Assembly (NCBI GenBank): GCA_030220185.1
Contig: JASPKZ010003434.1
Span: forward strand, 1,488,001 to 1,552,000
Reading direction: 5' to 3'
From: Diploptera punctata
Lineage: Eukaryota; Arthropoda; Insecta; Blattodea; Blaberidae
DNA length: 64,000 nt
A program made the position numbers and the translations under genes. This document shows positions 29,857 to 39,689 of this stretch, in pieces (the stretch's first letter is position 1; each line of letters opens with the position of its first letter). The notes under the pieces were generated by a model. That model was not told the origin of the DNA and did not search any database. It was given only the letters and a program-made list of their open reading frames with translations.

Positions 29857-30613
29857 TTATGATGGGTCAAAACTCTTAAACTTGTAGTAATTTCCCCTAT
29901 TAACTCTCTCACAGGGATTACTTTTTGGGTGATATTTACTACAATGGTACAATTTAATTCCTATCGCAGTAAGTTTATCTTTAAACTTAGGACTTGAGGA
30001 ACACTGAAGCATTATCACTAAGTAGTGCATCAATAGGTCCATAATTAGGTAAATAATCTCTCACAATTTTACCTAGGCAAGCTCTGCTATTTACACTTCT
30101 TAATGGATATATTTTTACAAATTTTGAGAATACACTCAGATAATACAAGAATATGCTTGTAACCAAATTGAGTAGTAGGCATTTCTCCATGAGTATCCAT
30201 TACTACTAAGCTATTTATTTTGTTCCTTAATATGTTTTGTGGAACTATATCATATTTATACGTTCATACATTTGGCTTTTTGACAAGTTATGCATGAAGA
30301 AGTAAACTTTCTCACTTTTTATCTAAATGTTTAACATAAAAAAATTCACTTATGTTGAGAGCTAATTTTTCACAACCTGCATGATTGATAAAGCCGACAT
30401 GAAAAGTTCTAAATAGTGGAACTTCCATATTATTAGGGAATTATAACTTTCCATTTTTTCAACATTCTCTCCATGTAATTTGTAAAGAATGTCATCCTTT
30501 ATAACCGATTTTCTTATTACAAACTCAATTCCATTTTTGTCATCATTATTTATATCTCTCGCACTATACTTCAATCGTTGTAACTCTATATCAGATTTTT
30601 TGATGCTCAACAA
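29857..30613 (-). pseudogene. Gypsy integrase remnant
   Basis: Minus-strand pieces: ILYKLHGENVEKM, a zinc-binding HHCC block (VGFINHAGCEKLALNIS, then CITCQKAKC-like after a stop), and the core with YGPIDALLSDNASVFLKS (the second catalytic Asp). Frame shifts and stops separate them. Integrase would insert the cDNA; it is not functional here. Confidence 0.75.
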
Positions 30614-30682
30614 TGTTTTTTCATCAACAATGAAAATTCTTTGTCTCTATACAGTTTTACATTAAACATTACTACTTCGTGT

Positions 30683-31642
30683 TTAGGAGTATGTACAGTT
30701 TTCAGGTATTTTCCCAACACTTTTCAATCTAGACAGGAGGTCAGCAAACACATTCTGTTCTCCTTCTATGTGTTTTATTTCAATATCATAGGAAATTATT
30801 TCCATGATCATCCTACTCAGTTTATTATTGGATAATCTACATTTACTTATAAAACTTAGTGAGATGTGGTCACTATGAACAATAACTTTGTTTTTATAAG
30901 CATAAATCATATTTTTTTTTTTATTATGTAAAAATGCTGTATAGGGCCGAACTTTGGGGTCTAGTTCTATCTGCCAAAATGAAGAAGTTAAATCAATAGA
31001 ACTAATAAATCTACCTGTTTTCATATTTGCTATAGATGCTTCAATTGTCTCGGGCCTATAATTATCCCGGACAGTGAAAGAATTAGTCCTACGACTGTCT
31101 AAACACAGGCGAATTTTGCCATTAGGTTTTAACACCCAGCAAATATGGTTGGCGTAAGGAGAATCAGATTTCTGTATTATTCCTTGCATTAACATGTCAT
31201 CTATCATTTGATCTGCCTGCTCTCTGATAGCAATAGGGATAGGTCTACTTTTAATATTTATAGGTGGATGTTCCATCACTTTAAAGGAATATTTAAAACA
31301 GTTGCACAATCCCGGCTTCGAAGAAAAAGAACTCTTATTTTTCATTAAGATGTCATACAACATGCCTTTCTGTTCATTGTTTATGCCATGAGTGTCTTTA
31401 ACTTTTTCCTTTATCATTTCACAGATGTCTTTATCAAGTTCGTCACTCACACAATATAATAGAGGAATTTCATCATACTCAGTATTGCAAGAGACACATT
31501 CTAAATCACAACATTTACATGCGACATAATCGTCAGCACAACCATTTTCATTAGTAAGGCTTTCTTCGCCCTCGACACTTTTGTCGGAAGTACAATTAAC
31601 TGCAATATTATCTTGCATTTGGCATCCACGGCCATTCACCAA
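30683..31642 (-). pseudogene. Gypsy RT fused in frame to RNase H end by deletion
   Basis: The 319-codon frame begins after the protease. RT fingers: PINIKSRPIPIAIREQADQM, ICWVLKPNGKIRLCLDSRRT, then FISSIDLTSSFWQIELDP (first catalytic Asp). At about 30915, after TAFLHNKKK, the protein jumps to KVIVHSDHISLSF and IEGEQNVFADLLSRL, the end of RNase H. The YVDD box and most of RNase H are missing, so it cannot polymerise. The join lies in an A-run and stays in frame. Confidence 0.85.
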
Positions 31643-32316
31643 TTCCTCTCCTCATGAACAACAATATTCTCTATAAAAATGTGTTCTTCAGCAATGTCAC
31701 TCTCCTTCTTACTTAGATTCTTATTCTCCTCATATTCATTATCAAATGGGATGACGACTCTCACATTATCTTCATTATACAAGGAAATATTCTTACACTC
31801 AAAATTTATTATGGCATTATATTGCTCCAACAGGTCGCAGCCTATTAACATATCACAAGACAAGTATGGAGAAATTAAACATATTGCACTGAAGTAATAT
31901 CCTCCGATATGTAAATCTAGAAGGCACTGTAGCTTAATTGGCAGTTTCTTCTTGCCTATCGCAAGAGTACAATACACTCCACATATTCTTACAGTCATTA
32001 TCTTATTCCCTTTGTTGACTAAGAAATTATAAAATTTCTGATCTATTGTTGTGTTTGAGCAGCCACTATCCGCTATGCAAGTAACATCATTGTTAAAAAT
32101 ATTTACTTTAATTTTGGGTGGTCGTCCTATAATATTTAATTCTTTATTAGTAACAGGCATAGTATCCTGATTCTTAGAAATATTCAAATGATTATTCAAT
32201 ATTATGCTATCTCGCTGTCTTGAGGTACATAACTTACTATCTCCTCTCATATTTGCTGGTACAATTTCTAAATTTTGAAACCTATCAAAGCATCTATTTT
32301 GGACCCCTAAGTTCAT
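31636..32316 (-). CDS. Gypsy aspartic protease region
   Basis: An open frame of 226 codons contains CIADSGCSNTTID, the retropepsin active site (DSG), then AICLISPYLSCDMLIGCDLL, the usual second hydrophobic block (LIGxDLL). It overlaps the RT frame by a few bases. Retropepsin would cut the polyprotein. Confidence 0.8.
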   Translation of the reverse strand: MNLGVQNRCFDRFQNLEIVPANMRGDSKLCTSRQRDSIILNNHLNISKNQDTMPVTNKELNIIGRPPKIKVNIFNNDVTCIADSGCSNTTIDQKFYNFLVNKGNKIMTVRICGVYCTLAIGKKKLPIKLQCLLDLHIGGYYFSAICLISPYLSCDMLIGCDLLEQYNAIINFECKNISLYNEDNVRVVIPFDNEYEENKNLSKKESDIAEEHIFIENIVVHEERNW

Positions 32317-32354
32317 AACGATTGAGGTACATTGCGGAGTCTTTAATGTACCTT

Positions 32355-34267
32355 CTATGCGTTTAAAGCACGAGGTATCCTGTGATTTACTTCGAGGTCA
32401 TTTTCATTACTAGGTATATCTTGACTTTGGTTGTGAATAGTTACAGAGTCTATTCTATTTTGCTCTGTCCTATCACTAGTTTCATTAATTTGACAATTTT
32501 GTTGTCGTTGGAAATACCCTTTATTTTCATTACCATAGGTATTCCTTCTTCTTTTACCTCTACAGGGAGAAGTCCAATACCTATTTCTATTTTCTCCTAC
32601 TCTGTTAACATCCATATAATTAATTTGTCTGGTCATTCCTATTTTCATTACGTTTGAACCATCCATTCTGGTTATTGTTACTATAATTATTAGTCATCCT
32701 ATTTTTATTTGGGCTGTTTCTATTTTGAACAAACCTATTATTATTGTTGCCCTGTTTGAAACTTCTTTCTCTATTCTCATTATGATATTCATCATTTCTT
32801 TTAGTTACAAAATTACCTTTCTTATTATAGGGCTCTGCCCCTTCCCCAAATAAATTTCTTTTACTACATTTATCTACTTCTCTTTTATTCTCTAGTAGAG
32901 CTAACAACTCTAACATTTCAGATACATTTTGTGGTCTGGCTACTATCAAATGATATCTAATCTCATCTGGGAAGTGGTGCGATAACATAGAAATTAAAGT
33001 TCTCTCATCTATTGGAGGCTGTAACAATGATGCCATTTTGCCTTCTCCAAGAAATAATTAAGATAACCTTGTTTACCATTGTTGGAGAATTTTCCACTAG
33101 TTAGGTCTAACCTTAGTTTGTTTTGTCTTTCTGGTCCCCAGTAGTAACCTAAGAAAGCATTTTTAAATGTTTGATAAGTCATTGAATCATGGCAAGCTAT
33201 CTTAAACCAAGACTCTGCATTGTCTTTTAAACTTTTTCTTATGAAGAACATTCTGAACTTGTCTTCTATTCCTTTGATTTCGAAGTATTCTTCAATTTCC
33301 CTAATGAAATCAGTAGGGCTTTGGCCTACAGTATCACCAAAATTAGGTAAGTTAATTTCCCCTAAAAGATTAGCAGGAATTTTACATACATTTTTACTAC
33401 TACTACTAGAAGGAGGATCATTATTAACATTACTAGAATGTCCTGACATAACCTCAATCTCCTTTTCACTAGTTTTTGACACATATTTGTTTTCAAGTTC
33501 AACAATCTTAGTTATCCATCCTTCAACTTGTTCTTTTATAATAATTACTTCATTTGTTATCTTTGATTGAAGTTCTTCATTACCTAAGATAACACTTTCT
33601 TCGGAAATTTTTAGTCTATCTTCGACTTTAGTTCCTAATTCTTCGATTTTATCTTGGCAACTTTGCCTTACCTCAATCAAAGATGTTTCTATTTGATTAT
33701 GAGTTTCATCAATCTTTTCATTACATTTTTCTATCTCATTTTTACAATCTTTGGCTATATTTACTATTCTCTTTTCCAGTTTAGAATTGTTTTGTTTGCA
33801 TTCTAACCTAATGCTTTCTAATTTTTCATCTAGTTTCAAGTTATTTTCTTTAATTTCTTTCTTTATATCTTTACTGAGATTGGAAATATCATTGCATCAA
33901 TTTTATTGCTAAGGTTAGTTACATTAGCTTCTAATTTACTACTGAGAATTGAATTGTCATTCCTAATTTCTTTTAATTCATCACTATTCTTTTCTAATTT
34001 GTTACTGAGATTTGAAATATTATTACTGAGATTTGAATTGTCATTCCTAATTTCTTTTAATTCTGCACTATTCTTCTCTAATTTATTTATTAATAATGCT
34101 ACCCAAGGAGGTGTATCATTAGTTTCATTATTTTCATTGTTACACAAAATTAAATTTTCTTGGCCTTCACTAATTTGTTCGTTTTCAATATTAACAGTTT
34201 TACAAGTTATATTTTCGTTATTGGCCATTGTTGGGTATTTTAATATTTTCTTATTTCTTAAAAGCAT
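32355..34267 (-). pseudogene. Gypsy gag (frameshifted)
   Basis: Frames 33863-34267, 33009-33839, 32620-33036 and 32355-32666 follow each other. The N-terminal part is coiled-coil with two KLEKNS-ELKEIRNDNS repeats. The middle has the retrotransposon-gag block (FIREIEEYFEIKGIEDKFRM, AESWFKIACHDS, FKNAFLGYYWGPERQ). The C-terminal part is Asn/Arg/Lys-rich without a CCHC knuckle, probably the RNA-binding tail. Frameshifts lie near 33850 and 33030. Confidence 0.8.
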
Positions 34268-34406
34268 TAATTGTTATTATCACTAATTCACTTTTCACAT
34301 ATAAATTTTAACTGTACTCACTTTTGAAGATTTTTATTACTTTCCTCATTCTCGTGGTCCTTGGTTCGATTCAGGTTTACAGGTCCCTGGTTCGATTCCC
34401 ATTCGA

Positions 34407-34424
34407 GCCCTCGTTGATGCGCCA
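34407..34424 (-). promoter_or_regulatory. Gypsy primer-binding site, tRNA-Lys-like
   Basis: Two bases after the 5' LTR the minus strand reads TGGCGCATCAACGAGGG then CTCGAA, resembling the complement of a tRNA-Lys 3' end and T arm (TGGCGCCCAACGTGGG then CTCGAA). Match is by recall of tRNA-Lys, so moderately sure. Confidence 0.55.
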
Positions 34425-34426
34425 TT

Positions 34427-35294
34427 TGAAGTTGTATTCAATTTTGTGCCCCTCGTTGTGGAGACATTTAAAGTTGGGTTTCTCGGTGTAATGTCCCAAG
34501 TTGTAGATTTAAGATATAATTTAAATCACTTTAAATCTGCCACGGCACTAATAACTCTCTTCAGGGGAATGAGGAAAAGTTTCTTACACAAATAACAACA
34601 CTTTATTAACAGTTGAACTATAAGTTAGTTTATTTAAAACTCTCACTTTGGTTAAGATGAATCTGTAATTTAAAAGTTCCAAAAGATTCCGGCTTAGGTT
34701 GATATTTTTCACTTCTAGAAGATTACCATTTTATGTATTTAATGGATGACGAATGCTAACGGTCAATCCAGTAATTATTCATTATTTTCACTTAGAAACT
34801 GTTTTTTTCACCAAGATGGATGACTATTATATCACTATATAATCTTTCATACTTTTAACACTATTTCTTTCAACCAACATCAATAAAATAAACAATTATT
34901 TCCTTATTCTTTAAGGAGCAGTCGCTGAACATGACCGACCATCTTCAAGTATTGTAGCCATCTTGTTATTATGTAATAACCTCTAGGTTCTGATTGGTCC
35001 AACAGAAAAGGAAGGAGTATTTTCAAGCTAACTTCTATCCAATTCCACCAATCCCATTTATTTCTTTATAAAAATTATCAATTTGAATATTTGAAGTATT
35101 TTACATACTGCATCAGTTATAAAAACATCCAACTGTATTAACAGTTTATATTGACCAGTTATTTTTTTATATACTTATAAAAAAAATATGAATTCTATAA
35201 ATCAATCTTATGTCCATTCTTCATATAAATAAATATAATTATAAACAAAACAAAAACCCTTATTATTATTATATGGGGATAAATATCCGGTTTT
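34427..35294 (-). repeat. Gypsy 5' LTR
   Basis: About 868 bp, + strand start TGAAGTTGTATTCAATTTTG, end ATATCCGGTTTT, then AATTA. It should hold the element's promoter and poly(A) site. Small indels and substitutions distinguish it from the other LTR. Confidence 0.9.
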
Positions 35295-35299
35295 AATTA

Positions 35300-35450
35300 C
35301 TATTGAGTTGGTTATTTTGACTCACCTCATATTTCTTGATTTTTATGCAGACCTGGTTTTATTGCTTTTGCACGACATTGTCTGCATGCATCGACAGTGT
35401 CACGCAAAAGCGACAAAACCAGGTCTGCATAAAAACCAAGAATTCTAGTT
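35300..35450. mobile_element. PLE-tail palindrome (gypsy target)
   Basis: ACTCACCTCATATTTCTTGA and TTTATGCAGACCTGGTTTTA are mirrored by TAAAACCAGG-type sequence to 35440. Its left end (GGAAATAACACTATGAGG at 28223) lies on the other side of the gypsy element, so the gypsy inserted into it. Confidence 0.65.
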
Positions 35451-36182
35451 TTCTATATCAGTGCTTTGACCATTGAGTTATCTAGGCTCCCGACTTAGAA
35501 GGGAATTTTCTTTGAATTATATAATCCGATGTGCATGAAGTCAAGAACCTTCATTCTACACACTTTCTAGCAGCTACTTATTGAAGAAGACTTGTTAGTG
35601 AGATTTTTAACATGAAAACAGCTGATGATGGTGACGATGGTCGCTGATATTGCGGTGCTGTGTTTAAAAAAAACATAGAAGTATGAGATAAGAAGAAATT
35701 CACGATTCATTTTATTCTTATCAATAAAACCTCATAATATTAAAAATTCCCAAATTTATTATATTAAATTTTTAACATTACTTTATAGCCAGCATAACTT
35801 CATTTTCGATTAATTATTTTTATTAATATTATAATTAAAAGAAACCTTATAGTGTTACTTCATTCAAATATTAAATAAAAAATTCATTTTCGATGTTTAT
35901 TTTCTTTTTAACACTACTTTTTTTAGCTAGTAAAGCTTATCTTTTTATGTTTTTATTTAAATTTATCACTTCATTGAAGAACGAAATAATATTTGAAGAG
36001 AAAAATTTTTGCCTGAACTGGGCTTTATACCCAAGATCTCTGGTTTTCTGTACCAGTGCTTTGAGCATTAAGCTACCTAGGCTCCCAATTTTGATGGAAA
36101 ATGTTCTCTTATAATATAAGGTATTATATTGTAATCCTGGGTGCTTGAAGTCGAGAACTTTCATTTAATGACATTTTGGAAC
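35440..36182. repeat. Mosaic of tRNA-like D fragments and a PLE tail
   Basis: D-type antisense tRNA-like pieces (TCTGGTTTTCTGTACCAGTG, ATTAAGCTACCTAGGC) at 35440-35600 and 35890-36180 flank a PLE tail (about 35590-35880, with CTTATAGTGTTACTTCA at its end). The tail has a hammerhead-like core CUGAUGA, stem II GUGAC/GUCGC and then GAUA instead of GAAA at 35618-35660. Confidence 0.5.
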
Positions 36183-36186
36183 ATGT

Positions 36187-36625
36187 TTTTCATTCTTTAA
36201 CCACTCACAGCCCTCTTCGATGAATGCTTGAGACAAGGAGCTGTACCAGATAGATGGAAAATGTCAAAGGTAATAATGCTATACGAGGGAAATGGCAACA
36301 CGGCTGACCCAAATGCATACAGGGGCATTGCCTTAGAGAATACTCTACTCAAGACCCTTACAACATTACTATGCAAGCATCTCAGATGTATTATTGATGA
36401 GAAATTACCAGATTTATAGTTTGGATTCAGAAGTGGGAGATCAACGACACAAGCTGTACATTGTCTCTAATCTGATATAGAAACAGCCATAGCAAACCGT
36501 GAAAGAAAGCTACATGCTATATTTATTGACTACTCAAAGGCATTCGACATAATAAATAGAACCATCCTAATGAAGAAATTGGAAAACGCTATAAATCTAA
36601 AACACTACCTACTACCCTTATTATA
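36187..36625 (+). pseudogene. LINE RT N-terminal (fingers) fragment
   Basis: Blocks FDECLRQGAVPDRWKMSKVI, DPNAYRGIALENTLLKTL, then after a stop FGFRSGRSTTQAVHCL and HAIFIDYSKAFDIINR (the first catalytic Asp region). Typical RTE/CR1-like RT. It ends at about 36620, where a PLE end motif begins, so it is truncated before YADD. Confidence 0.8.
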
Positions 36626-36709
36626 AGTTATGTAGATAGGAAATAACACTATGAGGTTTTTTAATATTGTTTATTTTTTATTTCACTCACTTCATACTTC
36701 ATAACTCCT

Positions 36710-36755
36710 AGCATACCCAGGGTTTCGTCATATCCTTTGTGACATTCTCAATGCT
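36710..36755 (-). ncRNA. Hammerhead ribozyme, alpha type (U3-A8 core)
   Basis: Minus strand: AGCA, core UUGAGAA, one U, stem II GUCA/UGAC, GAA, stem III ACC-CUG-GGU, cleavage residue A, UGCU. Stem I has 4 bp. It is the third alpha copy with both U3 and A8. Confidence 0.65.
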
Positions 36756-36849
36756 GTGTCACGTTCACAACTGACGTCCAGCTGCCTTCTATCCTGCAGA
36801 CTGACCTCCGCGCCATCTGATGGCTGACCGACGAACTTCCAAATCAGTC

Positions 36850-37222
36850 CTCTCTACTTATAACCGGGTATTTCAAAATTCATGGTTGTATTTTCATTCT
36901 TGCATATGTAAATTTTTTCCCAAATTGTGAGTTCCTTCGGTTTTTCCAATTGTTTAAGTAATTTTGTTTTGGTTTCTATTCTATGTTTTTCTGACCAGGC
37001 ATGTGCAGCTATTGCAGATTTTTCTGTTTCTCCATTTTTAACATTTCTGAGGTGTTCCTTTAATCTTGTATTTAGATTCCTTTTTGTTTTTCCTTGTATA
37101 TCTTTTCACAATCTTTACAATTAATTTGATAAATTCCCGATTTTTTGCAGTCTTCAATCTTTTCATTTTTGTTGGTTTTTATTAAATTACCTAAGCTGTA
37201 ATCATTTTTCGGTGCTAATTTA
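36850..37222 (-). pseudogene. PLE GIY-YIG region
   Basis: Minus strand: SGIYQINCKDCEKIYK (GIY and the KIY half of the YIG region), GNTSEMLKM-like frameshifted EH segment, EKQKNLQ, then the tail codons ILKYPV. One frameshift follows KIYK. GIY-YIG nicks the target to prime reverse transcription. Confidence 0.7.
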
Positions 37223-37791
37223 GGGTCGTATGCAAATACATTACTCTCTACTCAAATTATTTCCAATCACTGGTGAGCTGAGATCGAATAACGACGGCCA
37301 CCTTTACCGGTCATGCATGAATGTTGACGTTTTCGTAATATTGGCAACGAGTTACCCAGAATTCTCAGCGATAAAACCACTTCCGTTATTTTAGTCTGCT
37401 ATAGAGGAATGCATTTATGCTTGCATCCCGCAAATAATACCGTATACAAACACGTCTGCGACGCGTAATATTACGCCGATTCTCCTGTTCTTCCAGTTGA
37501 ATTCTTTGGTAGATTCTATCAAATTCCTCTTCTCCGCATATACCGAAAACATGATCAAAGTCTTCAAGGTCCGACATCTTGGATAAGTTTCAAACTACGT
37601 CGGATACCATCGGTTCCCTTCGGGATTTTCACATAAGTTTATATCTTGAGCTACGATCTTAAGGTACCTTGTCAGGTAGCTTTACAATTATTACTGCGTG
37701 AATAGATTTCTGAGTAAGAAAAATGTGTTTGAATAAAACTTTATCAGCAGAGAATGCCTTTTACTGTCTAATGCGTCCAAACATTCGACCC
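37223..37791 (-). mobile_element. Harbinger-like element, copy 2 (569 bp)
   Basis: Same length and inverted ends as copy 1 (GGGTCGTATG...CATTCGACCC), opposite orientation, flanked by TTA (37220-37222, 37792-37794). Removing it restores PLE codons for FNIKLAPKN. The minus-strand frame 37386-37577 (63 aa, MSDLEDFDHVFGICGEEEFD, ending LRDASINAFLYSRLK) is intact and may be the N-terminus of a transposase or accessory protein. Confidence 0.8.
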
Positions 37792-37954
37792 TTAATGTTG
37801 AATTTGTTGAAGATTTTTGAAACTTGTCAAATACTGAAGGATGGTATGTGAACTTCTTGAATTTTTTACCAATATTTTAATCTGTCTGAAGAGTACTTTC
37901 ATTAATCATTTTTTGTTCTTTAAATTTATTTATTTTCTTGTGTATCATCTTCTC

Positions 37955-38335
37955 TTAAAAACCATTATCCTTCACAATTTTTATGATGTGTTCTTTCTCT
38001 TTATTGTAATTTTCTTTGCTCATGGGGACATTCACAAGTCTGTGTGTTAAACTATTAAGTACTGCCTGTTTGTGTGAAAAATGGTTAAGTCCAGTAGCTT
38101 TTATATAATTGTCAATGTGAGTTTCTTTTCTGTAGATTCCAAATTCTATTTTCTTTTTTTCCTCATTCCTAATCAATTTAAGGTCTAAAAATGGTATTTC
38201 ATGATTTTCTACTTCCATTGTAAATTTGATTGTTTCATTTTGAATATTTAACAGTTTAATGGCATCTTCTAATTGTTTCTGTTTTACTATTGCTATGATA
38301 TCATCTACATATCTTCGCCAAAATTTAAACATCAA
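37955..38335 (-). CDS. PLE reverse transcriptase, catalytic to C-terminal part
   Basis: The open frame of 126 codons contains WRRYVDDIIAIVKQKQLEDA (YVDD catalytic box), IPFLDLKLIRNEEKKKIEFG, IYRKETHIDNYIKATGLNHF, QAVLNSLTHRLVNVPMSKEN. It is cut at its N side by the inverted duplicate and at its C side by a stop, so it is only a fragment of an RT. Confidence 0.75.
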   Translation of the reverse strand: MMFKFWRRYVDDIIAIVKQKQLEDAIKLLNIQNETIKFTMEVENHEIPFLDLKLIRNEEKKKIEFGIYRKETHIDNYIKATGLNHFSHKQAVLNSLTHRLVNVPMSKENYNKEKEHIIKIVKDNGF

Positions 38336-38689
38336 AGAGTGTGCTTTGATTACAAAAACAAAAAGGAATCTAATACAAGATTAAAGGAACACCTCAGAAA
38401 TGTTAAAAATGGAGAAACAGAAAAATCTGCAATAGCTGCACATGCTTGGTCAGAAAAACATAGAATAGAAACCAAAACAAAATTACTTAAACAATTGGAA
38501 AAACTGAAGGAATTCACAATTTGGGAAAAATTTACATATGCAAGAATAAGTGTATGGATGTACACTTAGCGACAAAAAGAATGGGCCGACTCTTGATCTC
38601 GAATATTTCAAGTTCTAATGCACGATTCACATGAGTAAACTAATTGCACAGTAGTGCTACAATACGTTTTCCTTCTTTCCTGGAAGAGT

Positions 38690-38795
38690 ATTCTTTCTAA
38701 ATGCAACAAGGCAGCAAAAGCATAGCTCAGTGCTTAGTGGCTTGATTCATATACAAGTGGTCGCAGGTTCTATTCCCAGTGAGGTTAATTTTTTA
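38690..38795 (+). repeat. tRNA-like sequence (pseudogene or SINE head)
   Basis: AAGCATAGCTCAGTGCTTAG and GCAGGTTCTATTCCC look like A and B boxes; the acceptor arms do not pair well, so not a functional tRNA gene. It may head a SINE that starts at about 38563 (TGTACACTTAGCGACAAAAA). Confidence 0.45.
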
Positions 38796-38855
38796 ATTAT
38801 TAATTAAATAAAAATAAAACGTAGTTTTATTTGATTTTCATATTTATTATATAAT

Positions 38856-38897
38856 TCAGTGACAGCTGTTTCGGTACACTGTACCTTCTTCAGACAT
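38856..38897 (-). ncRNA. Hammerhead ribozyme, eta type, best preserved
   Basis: Minus strand: core CUGAAGA (38887-38893), one A, stem II GGUAC/GUACC (5 perfect bp) with loop AGU, GAA, stem III ACAGCUGU (loopless palindrome), cleavage residue C, giving the classic GUC triplet (cut between 38861 and 38860), then ACUG. All essential core residues are present. Stem I is short. Confidence 0.78.
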
Positions 38898-38944
38898 GTT
38901 AGCAAATTATGATTTTTTACACGCTTTATATTAGCTTGACCTGT

Positions 38945-39445
38945 ATCTCTCTATGTAACAGAATATTTCAACGCGATTTTCACACCCACTTAAAATCATT
39001 GGATCGACTTGAAACTTTGTATACATGCAGAGGACCCGTGACAATACAATCATTTCATATTTATTTTCTAAAATCCTGGCCATAATCATCAGAAAATAAA
39101 AAAAAAGTGTTTTTGTATCAATGTAACGGAATCTTTCAGCGCGATTTTCACCCACTTAGAAACATTGGATCGACTTGAAACTTTGTATACTTGTAGAGAA
39201 CCCGTGACAGTACAATAACTTCATATTTATTTTCTAAAATCCTGGCCATAATCATCAGAAAAATCAAACAAAGGGTTTTTGTATCAATGTAACAGAATCT
39301 TTCAACGTGATGTTCACCCACTTAGAAACATTGGATCGACATGAAACTTTGTATACGTGTAGAGAACCCGTGACAATACAATAATTTCATATTTTGTTTC
39401 TAAAATCCTGGCCAGAATCATCCGAAAATCAAAAAAATGAAAACT
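38945..39445. repeat. 166-bp tandem repeat, about three units
   Basis: The phrase GGATCGACTTGAAACTTTG or its near variant starts at 39001, 39167 and 39333, an exact 166-bp spacing. Units contain GATTTTCACCCACTTA and AAATCCTGGCCATAATCATC. There is no ORF. It adjoins the hammerhead at 38856. Confidence 0.85.
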
Positions 39446-39479
39446 GGTATAATAGTTTGCGGACTTGTCGAGTTTTTAG

Positions 39480-39575
39480 TCAATCGTTGTAAGAGCTCAT
39501 TTGGTAGAGCAGAGAACTCTTAGTGTTATATAATTTCTGTAATCCATACGTCGCTGGTTCAAATCCGGCTGGGAG
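39480..39575 (+). repeat. tRNA-Tyr-like sequence, probably pseudogene
   Basis: GAGCTCATTTGGTAGAGCAG, a possible intron around 39525-39545, and GTCGCTGGTTCAAATCCGGC match tRNA-Tyr arms. The acceptor 5' arm does not pair with CTGGGAGG and the anticodon region is altered. Confidence 0.45.
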
Positions 39576-39689
39576 GTTTTTTTTTATAGAAGAGTTTTAC
39601 TTTTTTTAGCTCATACTACAATAGTATCGAATTTAAAGATATTTACATTTTATCTTATTCTGTAAAATATTAAAACTAAAAAATAAATA

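Larger units (their letters stand above)
28255..35294 (-). mobile_element. Ty3/gypsy LTR retrotransposon, internally deleted
   Basis: Full-length architecture on the minus strand: 5' LTR (34427-35294), primer-binding site, gag, protease, RT/RNase H, integrase, 3' LTR (28255-29126). A 5-bp AATTA repeat flanks it (28250-28254, 35295-35299). The target was a PLE-type tail. The two LTRs differ at only a few positions, so insertion is recent, yet the pol region carries a large internal deletion and several frameshifts. Confidence 0.9.
36630..38562. mobile_element. Penelope-like element, alpha-hammerhead family, with inverted 5' piece
   Basis: The minus strand runs from 38335 (RT) through GIY-YIG to the end motif TAGGAAATAACACTATGAGG at 36632. 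A + strand inverted duplicate of its GIY-YIG tail (38337-38562) adjoins, the common PLE arrangement. A Harbinger copy interrupts it at 37223-37791. This copy ties the alpha ribozyme (36710) to a PLE reverse transcriptase. Confidence 0.8.

Noticed and set aside
33906..34286. + strand frame rich in LLRFE/FLISFNS repeats
   Set aside because: Antisense shadow of the gypsy gag coiled-coil repeats.
35396..35440. Hammerhead in the hairpin GTCACGCAAAAGCGAC
   Set aside because: Stem-like sequence and ACC..GGUC remain, but the first half of the core is not recognisable and GAAA is AAAA.
37841..38050. + strand Phe-rich membrane-like frame
   Set aside because: Antisense of the PLE RT C-terminal region, which has recognisable YVDD-containing sequence on the minus strand.
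38945..39445. CTGATGA within the 166-bp units as another hammerhead core
   Set aside because: The reverse strand has CUGAUGA then GAAAA at a plausible distance, but no stem II pairing lies between them and no stem III follows.
39480..39575. Functional tRNA-Tyr gene
   Set aside because: T arm and D arm fit, but the acceptor stem does not pair and the anticodon region is disrupted.
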